Source: an uncultured Eubacteriales bacterium (GTDB lineage Bacteria; Bacillota; Clostridia; Oscillospirales; Oscillospiraceae). Taken from it: a DNA stretch of 17,815 nt. How positions within the stretch are numbered: position 1 is the first letter of the stretch; every line of letters starts with the position of its first letter. Where the stretch lies: positions 1-17,815 of the forward strand of contig USEU01000043.1 in NCBI GenBank assembly GCA_900553805.1. Direction: 5' to 3'. Positions 11,672 to 17,815 of the stretch are shown one piece after another. Below the pieces are notes generated by a model. The model was not told the DNA's origin. It saw only the letters and a list, made by a program, of their open reading frames with translations, and did no database searches. The position numbers and the translations under genes are program-made.

Positions 11672-13000
11672 ATGGGAGATCGTACATTCCACGGCGGCGT
11701 CCATCCGGCGGAGCACAAGGAGCTTTCCTGCAAAGCGCCTCTGGTGCCCTATATGCCAAAGGGGGAGCTGGTGTTTCTGATGAATCAGCACATCGGAAAG
11801 CCTGCGGCCCCCATCGTGCAGAAGGGCGACCGGGTGCTGGCGGGGCAGCGGATCGCGGAGGCCACCGGGTTCGTGTCCGCCAACATTTTCAGCTCCGTTT
11901 CCGGCACGGTAAAGGCCATTGAGCCGCGGCCCACCGCCGCGGGGCCCATGGCCCAGGCCATCGTCATCACCCCGGACGGGGAGAACACCCTGGCCGAGGG
12001 CATCGGAACGCAGACCAACTATCTGGACCTGACCAATCAGGAGATCCTGGACAGGATCAAGGCCGCCGGCATCGTGGGCATGGGCGGCGCGGGCTTCCCC
12101 ACCCACGTGAAGCTGACGGTAAAGGACCCGAACAAGATCCGCTACGTCATTGCCAACGGCGCGGAGTGCGAGCCGTACATCACCTGTGACGATCAGCTGA
12201 TGCAGACCCACGCGGAGGAGATCGTGACGGGCATCGAGATCATCCTGCGCCTGTTCCCCCAGGCCCACGGCGTTGTCTGCATTGAAAACAACAAGCCCGA
12301 CGCCATCGCCGCCATGAAGGCCGCCTGCGAGGGCCGGGGGCGGATCAGCGTCATGCCCATGAAGACCAAGTACCCCCAGGGCGGCGAGCGCTCGCTGATC
12401 AGCGTGGTGGCCAGCCGCCATCTGAAGCTGGGTATGCTCCCCGCCGACGCCGGGTGCGTGGTGGACAACGTGGCCTCCATCCGGGCGGTGTACCGGGCGG
12501 TGTGCCTGAACGAGCCGCTGATGGAGCGGGGCGTCACCGTCTCCGGCGACAGCGTGAAGAATCCCGGAAATTTCTGGGTGAAGATCGGCACCAGCAGCCG
12601 GGAGCTGGTGGATGCCTGCGGCGGCTGGAACGAGGGGCTGGAGCCGGAAAAGATCCTCTCCGGCGGCCCCATGATGGGCATTCCCCTGGTCAATCTGGAC
12701 GTGCCCATCTGCAAAAACAACAACGCCATCACCGCGCTGTCCGTTGACCCGGTATCCGCCGCTCCCATGACGGCCTGCCTGCGCTGCGGCCGGTGCAACC
12801 GGGTGTGCCCCCTGGGCCTCTCCCCCCAGCTGATGCAGGTGGCCGCCCAGCACAAGGACTATGAGCGCTACGAGAAGCGGCTGTACGGCCTGGAATGCAT
12901 CGCCTGCGGCTGCTGCACCTACATCTGCCCCGCCAAGCGGCCGCTGATGCAGCTGTTTAAGGTGACCAAGGCCGAGATCATGGCCACCAAGAAGAGATAA
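11672..13000 (+). CDS. rnfC: Rnf complex subunit RnfC (NADH-binding, FMN/FeS)
   Basis: This 442-residue cytoplasmic peripheral subunit is where electrons meet NAD+ in the Rnf ferredoxin:NAD+ oxidoreductase. It shows the RnfC N-terminal fold, then the Nqo1-like flavin/NADH domain with MGGAGFPTHVKL and ANGAECEPY, an SLBB-type region, and two ferredoxin motifs at C369xxC372xxC375xxxC379P and C409xxC412xxC415xxxC419P for two [4Fe-4S] clusters. Two ATGs lie 6 bp apart. The second (11672) is preferred because AAGGAG is only 2 bases from the first and about 8 from the second; the alternative adds two residues. It is the first gene of the rnfC-DG-E-A-B operon, 16 bp before rnfD. Confidence 0.95.
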   Translation: MGDRTFHGGVHPAEHKELSCKAPLVPYMPKGELVFLMNQHIGKPAAPIVQKGDRVLAGQRIAEATGFVSANIFSSVSGTVKAIEPRPTAAGPMAQAIVITPDGENTLAEGIGTQTNYLDLTNQEILDRIKAAGIVGMGGAGFPTHVKLTVKDPNKIRYVIANGAECEPYITCDDQLMQTHAEEIVTGIEIILRLFPQAHGVVCIENNKPDAIAAMKAACEGRGRISVMPMKTKYPQGGERSLISVVASRHLKLGMLPADAGCVVDNVASIRAVYRAVCLNEPLMERGVTVSGDSVKNPGNFWVKIGTSSRELVDACGGWNEGLEPEKILSGGPMMGIPLVNLDVPICKNNNAITALSVDPVSAAPMTACLRCGRCNRVCPLGLSPQLMQVAAQHKDYERYEKRLYGLECIACGCCTYICPAKRPLMQLFKVTKAEIMATKKR

Positions 13001-13016
13001 GGAGGGCAATCGGACA

Positions 13017-14525
13017 ATGAGTGAACTACTGCATCTTTCCAGCGCCCCCCATGACCGCGGCAGTCTTTCCACCAAGACGGTGATGCGGGACGTGCTGCTG
13101 GCGCTGCTTCCCACGGCGGCCCTGGGCATCTGGGCCCACGGCTGGTATGCCGGATTTATCATGCTGGTCTCCATCGCCGCGGCGGTGGTGACGGAATACC
13201 TGTTCAACCTGGCCACCAAGCGGGGCAACACCATCGGCGACGCCAGCGCCGTGGTCACGGGCCTGCTGCTGGCCCTGACCCTGCCCGCCGGTGTGCCGGT
13301 GTACATCCCGGTGCTGGGCTCCGTATTCGCCATTCTGGTGGTCAAGTGCCTCTTCGGTGGTCTGGGCCACAACATCATGAACCCCGCCCTGGCCGGGCGC
13401 TGCTTCCTGCTGATCTCCTTCGGCGCGGCCATGACCGGCTACACCCTGGACGGCGTTTCCGCCGCCACTCCCCTGGCCCAGCTTGCCGCCGGGGACAGCG
13501 TAGACCTGCTGGACATGATCCTGGGCCGGACCAGCGGCGTCATCGGCAGCTCCGCTCTGGGGCTGGTGGTGGGCGGCATCTTCCTGCTGCTGCGCCGGGG
13601 CATTACCTGGGAAATTCCCACCGCCACCATCGGCTCCGCCGCCATCTTTCTGGCCATCTTCGGCGGCCATGGGCTTGACCCCAGCTATATGCTTCCCCAG
13701 CTGCTGGGCGGCGGCCTGCTGATGGCAGCCTTCTTCATGGCCACCGATCCCGTCACCGGCCCGTCCACCACCAAGGGGCAGCTGCTCTACGGCGCCCTCA
13801 CCGGCGTGCTGATCGGCCTGTTCCGGGTGCGGGGCAACGCCGCCGACTCCACCACCTACGCGGTGCTGCTGGCCAACATGTTCGGCAATCTGATCGACGA
13901 GCTGTTCATTCCCGTGCCCTACGGCTTCCGCATCCCCAAGGAATTCAAGAAGGCCATCCCCAAGCCTGTGATCATCCTGGTGGTCATCACCCTGATCGCC
14001 GGACTGGCCCTCAGCGCCGTGTTTGCCACCACCGAGCAGACCATCGCCGAAAACCAGGAGCGGGCGCGCCGCGCCGCCTATCAGGCGGTCCTGCCGGAGG
14101 CGGAGGACTTTGTCCCCTGCACCCTGGAGGCGGGTGACGGCGTTTACGGCTCCGTGTCCGTAGAGACGGTGCTGGCCGGTGTGGACGGCAGCGGCGAAAC
14201 CGTGGGCTACGCCATCGGCGTGCACAACAGCAAATCCTACGACGGCGGTCTGACCGTGGTGGTGGGCATCCTGCCCGACGGGACCGTCACCGGCATCTAT
14301 TTCACCGAGCTGCACGAGACCCCGGGCATGGGCATGCGCTGCGGCCAGGCGGAATTCATGGATCAGTTCAAGAATGTGAACACGCAAAGCTTCGCCCTGC
14401 GCGGCGGCAGCGCCTCCACGGAGCCGGGGATCATCGACGGCGTCAGCAGCGCCACCATATCCTCCAGCGCGGTGGTGGACGCGGTAAACGGTGCGCTCCG
14501 CTGCTTCGCGGAAAACCTCGGGTAA
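13017..14525 (+). CDS. rnfD: Fused RnfD-RnfG subunit of the Rnf complex
   Basis: One continuous 502-residue frame contains two Rnf subunits. Residues 1 to about 310 are RnfD: multiple membrane helices, the covalent-FMN motif DGVSAATPLA with T151, and the family segment ATDPVTGPSTTKG (242-254) plus NLIDELFIP. Residues about 315-502 are RnfG: a membrane helix (317-336), TTEQTIAENQ, the periplasmic FMN-binding domain with ETPGMGMR (434-441), and the C-terminal flavinylation motif DGVSSATISS (474-483) with T480 as the expected FMN attachment site. Normally rnfD and rnfG are separate genes; here there is no stop or RnfG start between them. An internal GTG at 13968 has only a weak, distant AAGAAGG. 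The ribosome site before 13017 is AAGGAGGG. Both flavin sites look functional, although the usual Gly before Ala-Thr in RnfG is Ser. Confidence 0.92.
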   Translation: MSELLHLSSAPHDRGSLSTKTVMRDVLLALLPTAALGIWAHGWYAGFIMLVSIAAAVVTEYLFNLATKRGNTIGDASAVVTGLLLALTLPAGVPVYIPVLGSVFAILVVKCLFGGLGHNIMNPALAGRCFLLISFGAAMTGYTLDGVSAATPLAQLAAGDSVDLLDMILGRTSGVIGSSALGLVVGGIFLLLRRGITWEIPTATIGSAAIFLAIFGGHGLDPSYMLPQLLGGGLLMAAFFMATDPVTGPSTTKGQLLYGALTGVLIGLFRVRGNAADSTTYAVLLANMFGNLIDELFIPVPYGFRIPKEFKKAIPKPVIILVVITLIAGLALSAVFATTEQTIAENQERARRAAYQAVLPEAEDFVPCTLEAGDGVYGSVSVETVLAGVDGSGETVGYAIGVHNSKSYDGGLTVVVGILPDGTVTGIYFTELHETPGMGMRCGQAEFMDQFKNVNTQSFALRGGSASTEPGIIDGVSSATISSSAVVDAVNGALRCFAENLG

Positions 14526-14538
14526 GGAGGACAGGTTT

Positions 14539-15213
14539 ATGAAAGCATATTGGGAACGAATTTACAACGGCGTGGTGAAGGAGAATCCCGCCTTCGTGCT
14601 GATGCTGGGCATGTGCCCCACCCTGGCTGTCACCACCTCCGCCATCAACGGTCTGGGCATGGGCCTGAGCAGTCTGGTGGTGCTGGTCATCTCCAATGTG
14701 GTGATCTCCCTGCTGCGCAAGGTCATCCCCGACGAGGTGCGGCTGCCCGCCTACATCGTCATCGTGGCCTCCTTCGTCACGGTGGTGGAGCTGCTGATGC
14801 AGGCCTATCTGGAGACGCTCTATGCCGCCCTGGGCATTTACATCCCGCTGATCGTGGTCAACTGCATCATTCTGGGCCGGGCGGAGGCCTACGCCTCCAA
14901 GAACCCGCCGCTGCTCAGCCTGTTCGACGGCCTGGGCATGGGCCTGGGCTTCACCATCGCCCTGACCATCATCGGCTCCATCCGGGAGCTTCTGGGCGCC
15001 GGCTCCATCTTCGGCTTCGCCCTGCCCGGCGGCTTTGAGCCCATGGCCTTCTTCATCCGCGCCCCCGGCGCGTTCCTGGTGCTGGCGGTGCTGGTGGCCA
15101 TTCTGAACGCGGTGGGCATCAAGAACCGCTCCAGGAAAATGGTGGAGGGCTGTGACGGCTGCTGCGCCAACTGCACCGCCGACTGCGACAAGAAGGAGGA
15201 GGCCGAACAATGA
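14539..15213 (+). CDS. rnfE: Rnf complex subunit RnfE with cysteine-rich tail
   Basis: This 224-residue integral membrane subunit of the Rnf core pairs with RnfA. About six helices span residues 17-193. C26 (GMCPTLA) and C109 (VVNCI) match the conserved half-membrane cysteines that, together with those of RnfA, hold the intramembrane [2Fe-2S] cluster. After the last helix comes a cytoplasmic-looking tail with C205, C208, C209, C212 and C216 in the pattern CxxCCxxCxxxC, ending in a charged DKKEEAEQ. ATG at 14539 follows AAGGAGG; an upstream in-frame start (14491) overlaps rnfDG and is rejected. The stop overlaps the rnfA start by 4 bp. Confidence 0.94.
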   Translation: MKAYWERIYNGVVKENPAFVLMLGMCPTLAVTTSAINGLGMGLSSLVVLVISNVVISLLRKVIPDEVRLPAYIVIVASFVTVVELLMQAYLETLYAALGIYIPLIVVNCIILGRAEAYASKNPPLLSLFDGLGMGLGFTIALTIIGSIRELLGAGSIFGFALPGGFEPMAFFIRAPGAFLVLAVLVAILNAVGIKNRSRKMVEGCDGCCANCTADCDKKEEAEQ

Positions 15214-15785
15214 AAAGTCTCATCATGATCATCGTCTCCACCGCGCTGGTAAACAATGTGGTGCTGAGCCAGTTTTTGGGCATCTGCTCCTTCCTGGGCG
15301 TATCGGCCCAGAAGAAGGCCTCCCTCTCCCTGGGTCTGGCCGTCACCGCCGTGCTGACGGTGTCCTCCGCCCTGGCGGCGGCGCTGTATCAGTACGTGCT
15401 GGCCCCGCTGGGACTTGATTATCTGAAAACCATCGTATTCATTCTGGTGATCGCCGCGCTGGTGCAGATGGTGGAGATGTTCCTGAAGAAGAACGCCCAC
15501 GCCGTGTATCAGAGTCTGGGCATCTACCTGCCCCTGATCACCACCAACTGCGCCGTGCTGGGCGTGGCCCTGACCAACGTGCAGAACGGCTACAACATTC
15601 TGGAGAGCGCCTTTGCCGGACTGGGCACGGCCATCGGCTACACCGTGGCCATCGTCCTGCTGGCCGCCATCCGGGAGCACATCGACGAGAAGGCCATCCC
15701 CGCCCCCTTCCGGGGCGCGCCCATCGTGCTGCTGTGCGCGACGCTGATGGCTATGGCCTTCATGGGCTTCGCCGGACTGTCCTGA
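15210..15785 (+). CDS. rnfA: Rnf complex subunit RnfA
   Basis: This 191-residue integral membrane protein has about six helices throughout. It shows the RnfA signature NNVVLSQFLGICSFLG with C26 and ITTNCAVLGVA with C114, the pair that joins the RnfE cysteines around the membrane [2Fe-2S] cluster. Length is standard (about 190-193). Its ATG overlaps the rnfE stop (ATGA, 15210-15213), which indicates translational coupling. The AAGGAGGAGG stretch in the end of rnfE is its ribosome binding site. It sits in the conserved rnfE-A-B order. Confidence 0.96.
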   Translation: MKSLIMIIVSTALVNNVVLSQFLGICSFLGVSAQKKASLSLGLAVTAVLTVSSALAAALYQYVLAPLGLDYLKTIVFILVIAALVQMVEMFLKKNAHAVYQSLGIYLPLITTNCAVLGVALTNVQNGYNILESAFAGLGTAIGYTVAIVLLAAIREHIDEKAIPAPFRGAPIVLLCATLMAMAFMGFAGLS

Positions 15786-15798
15786 GGGAGGGAAGAGC

Positions 15799-16587
15799 AT
15801 GAATACTGTGATTATTTCCACCCTGGTCATCGCCCTGGTGGGCCTGATCCTGGGCGGCGCGCTGGTCACCGCCAGCAAAAAATTCTATGTAGAGGCCGAC
15901 GACCGGGTCACCCGCGTCCGGGAATGCCTGCGGGGTGCCAACTGCGGCGCCTGCGGCTACGCCGGATGTGACGCCGTGGCCGAGGCCATCGTCAAGGGCG
16001 AGGCCCGTGTGGACGCCTGCCCCGGCAACAGCACGGAGAACATCGCCAGGATCGCCGCCATTCTGGGCAAGCAGACCATCGACCAGGATCCTCAGGTGGC
16101 CTACGTTCAGTGCGCCGGTACCTGCGACGCCACCCAGCCCAAGGCCCGGTATGTGGGCATTCCCGATTGCCGCGCCGCCGTCCTCAGCGGTCTGAACTTC
16201 GGCAGCTGCGCCTATGGCTGCCTGGGCCTGGGCAGCTGCGTGAAGGTCTGCCCCCAGGGCGCGATCTCCATTCAGGACGGCGTCGCCGTGGTCAACCAGC
16301 ACAAGTGCATCGGCTGCGGCCTGTGCTCCAAGACCTGCCCCAAGGGCATCATCGGCATGCACGACCGCGCCGCCAAGGTGGCCGTCCGCTGCTCCAGCCA
16401 GGACCGGGGCCCCGCCGTGAAGAAGGTTTGCACCGCCGGGTGCATCGGCTGCGGCATCTGCGCCAAGCAGTGCGAGCAGGGCGCGGTCACCCTGGAGAAC
16501 AACCTCTCCCGGGTGGACCCGGAGAAGTGCGTCGGCTGCGGCAAGTGCGTGGAGAAATGCCCCACCAAGTCCATTCGGTTCCTGTGA
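15799..16587 (+). CDS. rnfB: Rnf complex subunit RnfB (polyferredoxin)
   Basis: This 262-residue electron-entry subunit is taken to accept electrons from reduced ferredoxin. An N-terminal membrane anchor (about 3-24) is followed by the GANCGACGYAGC cluster motif (C49, C52, C57 with C74). Four ferredoxin-type motifs come next, beginning at C137, C170, C215 and C244 and ending in CVGCGKCVEKCP. Together this allows five [4Fe-4S] clusters, with C105, C109 and C124 as extra cysteines. The length and cluster number fit clostridial RnfB. ATG follows GGGAGGGAAG, 13 bp after rnfA. It is the last gene of the operon; downstream lies only palindromic repeat sequence and no textbook terminator. Confidence 0.96.
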   Translation: MNTVIISTLVIALVGLILGGALVTASKKFYVEADDRVTRVRECLRGANCGACGYAGCDAVAEAIVKGEARVDACPGNSTENIARIAAILGKQTIDQDPQVAYVQCAGTCDATQPKARYVGIPDCRAAVLSGLNFGSCAYGCLGLGSCVKVCPQGAISIQDGVAVVNQHKCIGCGLCSKTCPKGIIGMHDRAAKVAVRCSSQDRGPAVKKVCTAGCIGCGICAKQCEQGAVTLENNLSRVDPEKCVGCGKCVEKCPTKSIRFL

Positions 16588-16612
16588 GCTTTCTCTTACC
16601 AATGCCACTAAT

Positions 16613-16799
16613 TAAGGCGGCACCGGCTTGCTACCCCCTCTGGGGGTGGTGCGCCGCGCCCTCGCTGCCCCCTTTGGGGGAAGTGCCGCGAAGCGGCAAA
16701 GGGGGTGTGGTTGGTAATTTTGAGCTATTACCATTCAACGAACCACACCCCCTCAGTCAGCCCTTACGGGCTGACAGCTCCCCCGTTGGGGAGCCAAGG
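16613..16799. repeat. Palindromic repeat element B (modular, MITE/REP-like)
   Basis: This element consists of stacked inverted repeats: ACCCCC/GGGGGT near 16635, GTGCCGC/GCGGCA near 16683-16697, and a strong core where GGGGGTGTGGTT (16701-16712) pairs with AACCACACCCCC (16741-16752) around an inner GGTAAT/ATTACC. The right end carries CAGCCC-ttac-GGGCTG and CTCCCC-cgtt-GGGGAG. It is collinear in reverse complement with element A (8993-9240) and shares the end module with element C. It occupies the gap between the convergent rnfB and sugar kinase genes and may act as a transcript end for rnf. Confidence 0.75.
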
Positions 16800-16812
16800 G
16801 TCCAAAATTTTC

Positions 16813-16839
16813 GGGCGCGCTGCTTGATGCAACGCGCCC
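16813..16839 (-). terminator. Probable terminator of the sugar kinase gene
   Basis: GGGCGCG-type arms at 16813-16823 and 16829-16839 make an 11-bp stem with one G-U pair and a 5-base loop. On the minus strand GAAAATTTTGG follows. It starts 16 bases after the kinase stop codon. The U run is short and offset, so strength is uncertain. Confidence 0.6.
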
Positions 16840-16855
16840 TTGATCGTTATGCAGA

Positions 16856-17815
16856 TTACCGCTGGATGCGGCCGGAGCCGTCGCCGCCGGCCAGCTTTTC
16901 CACCTCGGCCACGGTGACCATGTTGTAGTCGCCCTCGATGGTGTGCTTCAGCGCGGAAGCCGCCACCGCGAATTCCACGGCGGACTGGGTATCCTTGCCG
17001 GTGAGCAGGCTGTAAATCAGGCCGCCGCCGAAGCTGTCGCCGCCGCCCACCCGGTCGATGATGTGCAGCTCATACTTCTTGGAGAAGCAGTATTCATTCT
17101 TCGCGGCGTTGTACAGCATGGCGCTCCAGCCGTTGTCGGAGGCGCTGTGGCTTTCCCGCAGGGTGATGGCCACCAGCTCAAAGCCGAACCGATCCGCCAG
17201 CTGCCTGGCCACGGACTTATAGCCCTCGTGGTTCAGGCTGCCGCCGTAGATGTCGGTGGCCTCGGCCTCAATGCCAAACACATCCTTGGCGTCCTCCTCG
17301 TTGGAGATGCACACGTCCACATACCGGCACAGGTCGGTCATGGCCTCCCGGGCCTGCTCCCTTGTCCAGAGCTTGCCCCGGTAGTTCAGGTCACAGGAGA
17401 TCTTGCAGCCGTGGGCCTTGGCGGCCTGACAGGCCTGCTTGCAGATCTCCACCAGATTGCCCCCCAGGGCCGGAGTGATGCCGGTGAAATGGAACCACTC
17501 GGCTCCCTCAAAAATGCCGTCCCAGTCGAAATCACTGGGGACCGCCTGGGCAATGGCGGAATTGGCCCGGTCATAGATGCACACGGAGCCCCGCTGGGAA
17601 GCGCCCTTTTCATTGTAGTAAATGCCGACGCGTTCGCCGCCCCGGACGATCCTGGAGGTATCCACCCCGTAGCGGCGCAGGGAATTCACCGCCGCCTGAC
17701 CGATGGCGTGGGCGGGGAGCCTGGTGACGTAGGCGGCATCCAGGCCGTAGTTGGCCAGGGACACGGCCACGTTGGCCTCGCCGCCGCCGAAGGTGAATTC
17801 CACATGGTCGCACTG
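16856..17815 (-). CDS. kdgK: PfkB-family sugar kinase, probably 2-dehydro-3-deoxygluconokinase (5' end beyond window)
   Basis: The visible 319 residues lack only the N-terminal stretch, roughly 20-25 residues, which lies past the right edge; the frame is open to the last base. The ribokinase-fold signatures are present: FGGGEANVAVSLANYGLDAAYVTRLP near the visible N-terminus, SCDLNYRGKLW in mid-protein, and DRVGGGDSFGGGLIYSL near the end, with the catalytic Asp in GGGDSF. The substrate call, KDG phosphorylation to KDPG in hexuronate or pectin catabolism, rests on overall similarity to KdgK; fructokinase or another PfkB sugar kinase is possible. Pathway neighbours would lie outside the window. 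It is convergent with the rnf operon and ends in a likely terminator. Confidence 0.78.
   Translation of the reverse strand, partial: QCDHVEFTFGGGEANVAVSLANYGLDAAYVTRLPAHAIGQAAVNSLRRYGVDTSRIVRGGERVGIYYNEKGASQRGSVCIYDRANSAIAQAVPSDFDWDGIFEGAEWFHFTGITPALGGNLVEICKQACQAAKAHGCKISCDLNYRGKLWTREQAREAMTDLCRYVDVCISNEEDAKDVFGIEAEATDIYGGSLNHEGYKSVARQLADRFGFELVAITLRESHSASDNGWSAMLYNAAKNEYCFSKKYELHIIDRVGGGDSFGGGLIYSLLTGKDTQSAVEFAVAASALKHTIEGDYNMVTVAEVEKLAGGDGSGRIQR

Noticed and set aside
11603..13432. 609-codon open frame on the minus strand opposite rnfC and rnfD
   Set aside because: It is antisense to clearly conserved Rnf motifs, is rich in Gly/His/Ala low-complexity typical of GC-rich shadow frames, and has no ribosome site.
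13940..13970. Separate rnfG gene starting at the internal GTG (13968)
   Set aside because: No properly spaced ribosome site and no stop codon ending RnfD; a fusion is simpler, though proteomics could reopen this.
13026..14387. 453-codon minus-strand frame opposite rnfDG
   Set aside because: Low-complexity Gly/His/Gln composition and no family features; shadow of the Rnf fusion gene.

Overview
The window reads as chromosome of a GC-rich, obligately anaerobic Firmicute of the class Clostridia, most likely an Oscillospirales/Oscillospiraceae-type gut bacterium. This rests on a complete Rnf complex in the order C-D-G-E-A-B, a rubrerythrin, an RNase J, strong AGGAGG ribosome binding sites, consensus sigma-A promoters, and palindromic CTCAGTCAG...CTGACAGCTCCCC repeats of a kind I associate with these genomes. 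The assignment is inference; no rRNA or other phylogenetic marker was seen.

Layout. At the left edge (1-30) lies a fragment of a dispersed repeat. It is followed on the minus strand by an aldo/keto reductase carrying two ferredoxin-type clusters (131-1243). Divergently transcribed from it is a two-gene plus-strand operon: a CPA2-type cation/proton antiporter and an MgtC/SapB-family membrane protein (1642-3825). A minus-strand RNHCP zinc-ribbon protein (3900-4325) and a plus-strand rubrerythrin (4871-5413) diverge from a shared promoter region. A roughly 220-bp MITE-like element sits between the rubrerythrin promoter and its start codon. A strong bidirectional terminator separates rubrerythrin from a convergent minus-strand pair: a P1B-type metal ATPase and, upstream of it, a small DUF6110-like protein (5489-7919). 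Next on the minus strand come a tRNA-dihydrouridine synthase (8031-8972) and RNase J with a TTG start (9278-10933).

The right third is the plus-strand rnf operon (11672-16587). It encodes an ion-translocating ferredoxin:NAD+ oxidoreductase: RnfC (NADH/FMN/FeS), RnfD and RnfG (covalent FMN), RnfE and RnfA (membrane core), and RnfB (polyferredoxin). RnfD and RnfG are one continuous 502-residue polypeptide, and RnfE has a five-cysteine C-terminal tail. The window ends inside a convergent minus-strand PfkB-family sugar kinase, probably KdgK (16856 to the edge).

Functional threads. Rnf couples ferredoxin oxidation to an ion gradient, which the antiporter may exchange. Rubrerythrin handles peroxide. 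The P-type pump moves metal. RNase J and Dus act on RNA. Three intergenic stretches (8993-9240, 11213-11530, 16613-16799) carry one modular palindromic repeat family. No tRNA, rRNA, CRISPR array, phage gene or transposase was found. I see no clearly undescribed multi-gene system. The most unusual items are the RnfD-RnfG fusion, the MITE-like insertion in the rubrerythrin leader, the metal pump's altered membrane motif, and the modular repeat family.
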